NCBI RefSeq assembly: GCF_019925205.1
Contig: NC_083562.1
Location: 13,144,001-13,208,000 of the forward strand
DNA length: 64,000 nucleotides
Reading direction: 5' to 3'
Source: Metopolophium dirhodum
Taxonomy: Eukaryota; Arthropoda; Insecta; Hemiptera; Aphididae
Shown: one piece after another, positions 60,800-64,000 of the stretch
Position numbering within the stretch: position 1 is the first letter of the stretch
Layout: the number at the start of each line of letters is the position of its first letter
The notes under the pieces: model-generated
Told to the model about the DNA's origin: nothing
The model's input: the letters and a program-made list of their open reading frames with translations, nothing else
Databases searched by the model: none
Translations under genes and position numbers: made by a program

Positions 60800-60990
60800 G
60801 CATGTCAATACCGTTAATGGGGCACGGTGTGACGCGGTCCGTAATTGCGAAACCGCTCTGAGTGTACTTATCGTGCGGTTTTGCTAGCTCCCAGATGGGT
60901 GACCACCTGGGATTTTTAGCAACAAATCCTTGCCACACATACAAACGTGTTTCAACCAACCGTTCATATCCCTACAAACAAAAAAAAACA
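60800..60990 (+). mobile_element. 5S rRNA-like SINE (SINE3 type), tentative
   Basis: CCAGATGGGTGACCACCTGG at 60891-60910 closely resembles the internal control C box of 5S rRNA (GATGGG.GACC.CCTGGGA). The preceding 70 bases have looser 5S-like words (GTCCG, GTACTTAT, GCGGTT). A run CAAACAAAAAAAAA lies about 70 bases downstream and could be the tail. This would be a polymerase III-driven SINE with a 5S-derived head. Target duplications were not found. Confidence 0.45.
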
Positions 60991-61098
60991 GCTAATGGTC
61001 ATAGTTTCCGGGCTTGAACTTAAAAAAAAACTCCGTTAAATGTCCACGTTTTTATATGTTTTATAAAAATACCAAAATTCACCAAAATCTCTGGTATA

Positions 61099-61126
61099 TG
61101 TCAACAATCACCGGTGACTGTTGACA
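61099..61126. repeat. 28-bp near-perfect palindrome
   Basis: TGTCAACAATCACC is followed without a gap by GGTGACTGTTGACA; the arms pair at 13 of 14 positions. It is unusually GC-balanced for this area. Could be a dyad binding site or cruciform; no adjacent gene is known. Confidence 0.7.
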
Positions 61127-64000
61127 TTAACCGCTATGCAAATATACACTTTAAAACAAAGTTATACGTTTTACCTTGAGTTGCATGTATTTTAGGCGTG
61201 CCTATAATATGAACTACGGTCAGGACTGTCCAGATGTCCCGGTGTCCTAAAAATCTTTATCAGAATTTCGATAGGTATATCAAATAAAACAAATTGAATA
61301 AATATAGTTCGTATCTATAAATTCGTATTGAATCATTTGACCATTTAGTAGTTTATATACATTGTATGTGGTTTATTTTGTTTTCTTCAAAACTATTTTT
61401 TTAACAGTACGACTTCCAGTGTTTACACCTGCAGTACAACTATATAATATACATTTAACATATCCCAATTTAAATCTAATTTATTGTTTTTTTTTTAAAT
61501 ATATATTTTTAAGCAGTATAAGTGAATTTTAAAATTGAAGTATTGCAAAAAATGTGCCAATGAAAAACACTATTATTTAGCCTTATGATAAACTTAAATT
61601 TAATGTTCCCGCAGTTTCTGTATATCTCATTCCTGTAAATTAACATTGTGTTTCCGGCAATTGCCTATATCTCTATGCATATTATAATTATTTTTATAGA
61701 AAAAAAGTCATAATAATAGATATAGTGAAAATTTGTAATACTTTATGTATGGTGAATTCATAATTTGTATTTAGAAATATAACGAAAGCTATTAGTGAAG
61801 CACCCTAAATGGTCTATACAGAATGATGCTTTTACCACTAATAACTTTGCTAAATTAAGTGCTCCCAGAAGATAACTGGAATTTATGAATATTTAAGAAT
61901 TATTAAAATCAAAAAGAGGAAAACTTTTCAGTTTCAGAAATTGTACTACTATAAAATAATAAAATTATTCTATCACAATTTTTTTAACATTCAAAAACTA
62001 AAGACTGGCAATTCCAAAATAAAATTAATATATTTAAATGTGATATATTATGGTCCTAGTTGATTCTAAAATACTTAGATTCTTATTCAGTTATGATATA
62101 CTATTTCCCTCTTAAATTCAATACAATTTTAAAATACGACGAATGATGATCATCATAATATTACACGAAATAGGTACCTACCTATATTTATTGTGTAGTT
62201 ATTTTTTATACATTCCACATATTATGTTTAGCGGTGGTTGTCCAATTTTATGAATATATTTTAACTCTATTATAATATATTATATATTATAATAAATTGT
62301 ATAGGGTGGTCGGTACTTCGGAAGTGAGTGTTCTTCAATTCATTTTTGAAGTATGCTCGTGCTACCAGAAAGTATGTGTAGATAATATTTTAATGGTGTG
62401 CCTGAAATATCGCAAAAAAAAAAAATTGTATTTTTTCATCACTATTATAGTTTATACCTTTGTTAATTATAATGATTTTCTTATATGATATTGATATATA
62501 AAATAAAAGACTATTATATAATATAAAATCATTATTTATGTTGGTAAATTAATTTAAATGGAATGTTTTGTTTAATCTTTCCTAATAGAATAAAATATAA
62601 TATTTCTTAAAATAAATCATGAAGACTTTTTAAAGGAATTTTAACCAGACTTTTTCGGTCAACGTTTCTAAAAGTGCTGATGTAGTTTATTTTTTCTATA
62701 TTTTACAAACTTGTAAAGTTTTTTAATAAAAAAAAATTATTTATTCATTGGTATATGGTAAGTACTGTGTAATACTATATTACAATACTGTATTACTATG
62801 TGATACCTACTGCTAATTTTTTCATTTTGAACAGGTCATTTCAAAATTAATTTTAATGACAAAATAAATATTAATAAACTATACTCCAACCCTTCTCATG
62901 ATAATTTACTATGGTTGTCTAGCGTATACCTACGTTTGAAATACATATACATAATAATATATTATATATATATAACGTCATAAATTCTACGTATTTCGCA
63001 CAGCAATTTTATGAACATTTCTCAAGTACAAACGTGAAAATACTAGATAGGTACATATTATAATACGACGGTATACGACAGTAAACTTATACATAATTAA
63101 TATTGAAATAACAAGTAATAATAAAATTATGTTTTATAAAATATAGTCTTAGTCATTATATTAAGCGGTTCAAACATTATTGTGTGATTTGCATATTTTT
63201 TTTATTTAGCTAAGAATCTTCACTGCCCTATCTAATAATTTTTAATTAATAAATTAATTTCACGACTTATTGAATGAAATGTCAAAAGTTCTTGCTGCAT
63301 ATTTAGAAATATTTTTAATTTTAAAAATATACCCTCTAATATTTTGATGATTTTTAGTACTTCATAATTTGTTGACTTTGTGCATATTTTTTTGATAATA
63401 CAATTTTAATATTAATTTATGCAGATCATGTAAATTAAAAAGAAATTAACGAGAGTTAAATTGTGTGACAGTGTCATGGAAATGGAATCATGACCAATAA
63501 TATAAATATTATTTCAACGCTTGTAATTATTTTGTAATACTTCGTACCGATTATAATATATAAAATGTATAGTATATGTGAAGAGTAGCCAGAGTAGGTC
63601 AATTAAATAAAGATTATATTTTATGTATGGTTATTAAATGTTACTACATTTTAAAGAAACATGATAATAATTTTTATGTAAAGTAATATAGATCAAAATA
63701 AAAAAAAAAAATATAAAAAGTTCATATTGTGTATTTATAAGCACACATATTTTACCTTTTAAGTGCATATTTAGTAATTTTTAGACCATCAAAGAACAAA
63801 TCATAAATTAATAACATTAATGATATAGATTATTAGTTATATCTATTTTTTTTCATTCTTCTAGAAAATTATATTATTTTAGTAACGATTATACGTTATG
63901 TTAATAACGTAAGTTGTTAAACTTTATAGTTTATGGTGGTTATAGCAAAAGTTTTTTGATACGTATTACGTATATTATATTATAATATAAACAAAATAAT
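61127..64000. other. AT-rich region without recognised genes
   Basis: No gene, RNA or mobile element recognised to the end of the window. The 63-codon frame at 62297-62488 has no domain and includes a poly-A-encoded Lys run. Confidence 0.4.

Overview
The window is AT-rich nuclear DNA of an insect, most likely an aphid (Hemiptera). The evidence is a BEL/Pao retroelement (a metazoan group), tRNA-derived and 5S-like SINEs, many short TA-rich microsatellites, and a dispersed repeat family (seven copies or parts) that I associate from memory with aphid genomes. The species is an inference. There is no prokaryotic-style gene organisation, and I could not identify any intact host protein-coding gene.

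The dominant object is a 14.2-kb BEL/Pao LTR retrotransposon tandem at 4610-18831, arranged LTR1 - internal 1 - LTR2 - internal 2 - LTR3 and flanked by one perfect 5-bp target-site duplication (CATTG). Both internal regions are 5227 bp. Their proteins differ by one residue. Each has a tRNA-Trp-type primer binding site, a Gag fragment, a long Pol frame (zinc knuckles, aspartic protease, RT with YMDD, RNase H, integrase) and a polypurine tract. In both copies Gag is broken at the same place inside the DUF1759 region, leaving Pol in another frame with no start of its own. The three LTRs are almost identical except for a 39-bp minisatellite with 2, 4 and 7 canonical units.

Region by region: 1-600 has an inverted-repeat or foldback-like structure centred on a 36-bp palindrome. 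3417-3735 (minus) is a non-LTR retrotransposon RT-protein C-terminal fossil. 4071-4345 is an old tRNA-SINE. 4605-18836 is the BEL/Pao tandem. 18837-32777 is mostly featureless AT-rich DNA with microsatellites and a repeat fragment. 32778-33220 is a hAT-type transposase fossil. 35199-35403 is a possible MITE. 35746-36064 is a tRNA-SINE with 14-bp duplications. 41456-46695 is a cluster of the dispersed repeat family. 47470-48180 is a GC-elevated stretch I cannot identify. 49647-50314 is a non-autonomous hAT element with 8-bp duplications. 51019-51187 may be a first exon. 54644-55770 is GC/CpG-rich and holds a good minus-strand CCAAT/TATA/initiator arrangement. 56420-56877 is a MITE with TA duplications. 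60800-60990 is a 5S-like SINE. The rest is AT-rich DNA without recognisable genes.

Functionally the window is a transposable-element graveyard with one young retroelement locus. In that locus recombination between LTRs and expansion of the LTR minisatellite appear to have acted after a single insertion. Host function, if any, lies in the two promoter or exon candidates near 51 kb and 55 kb.
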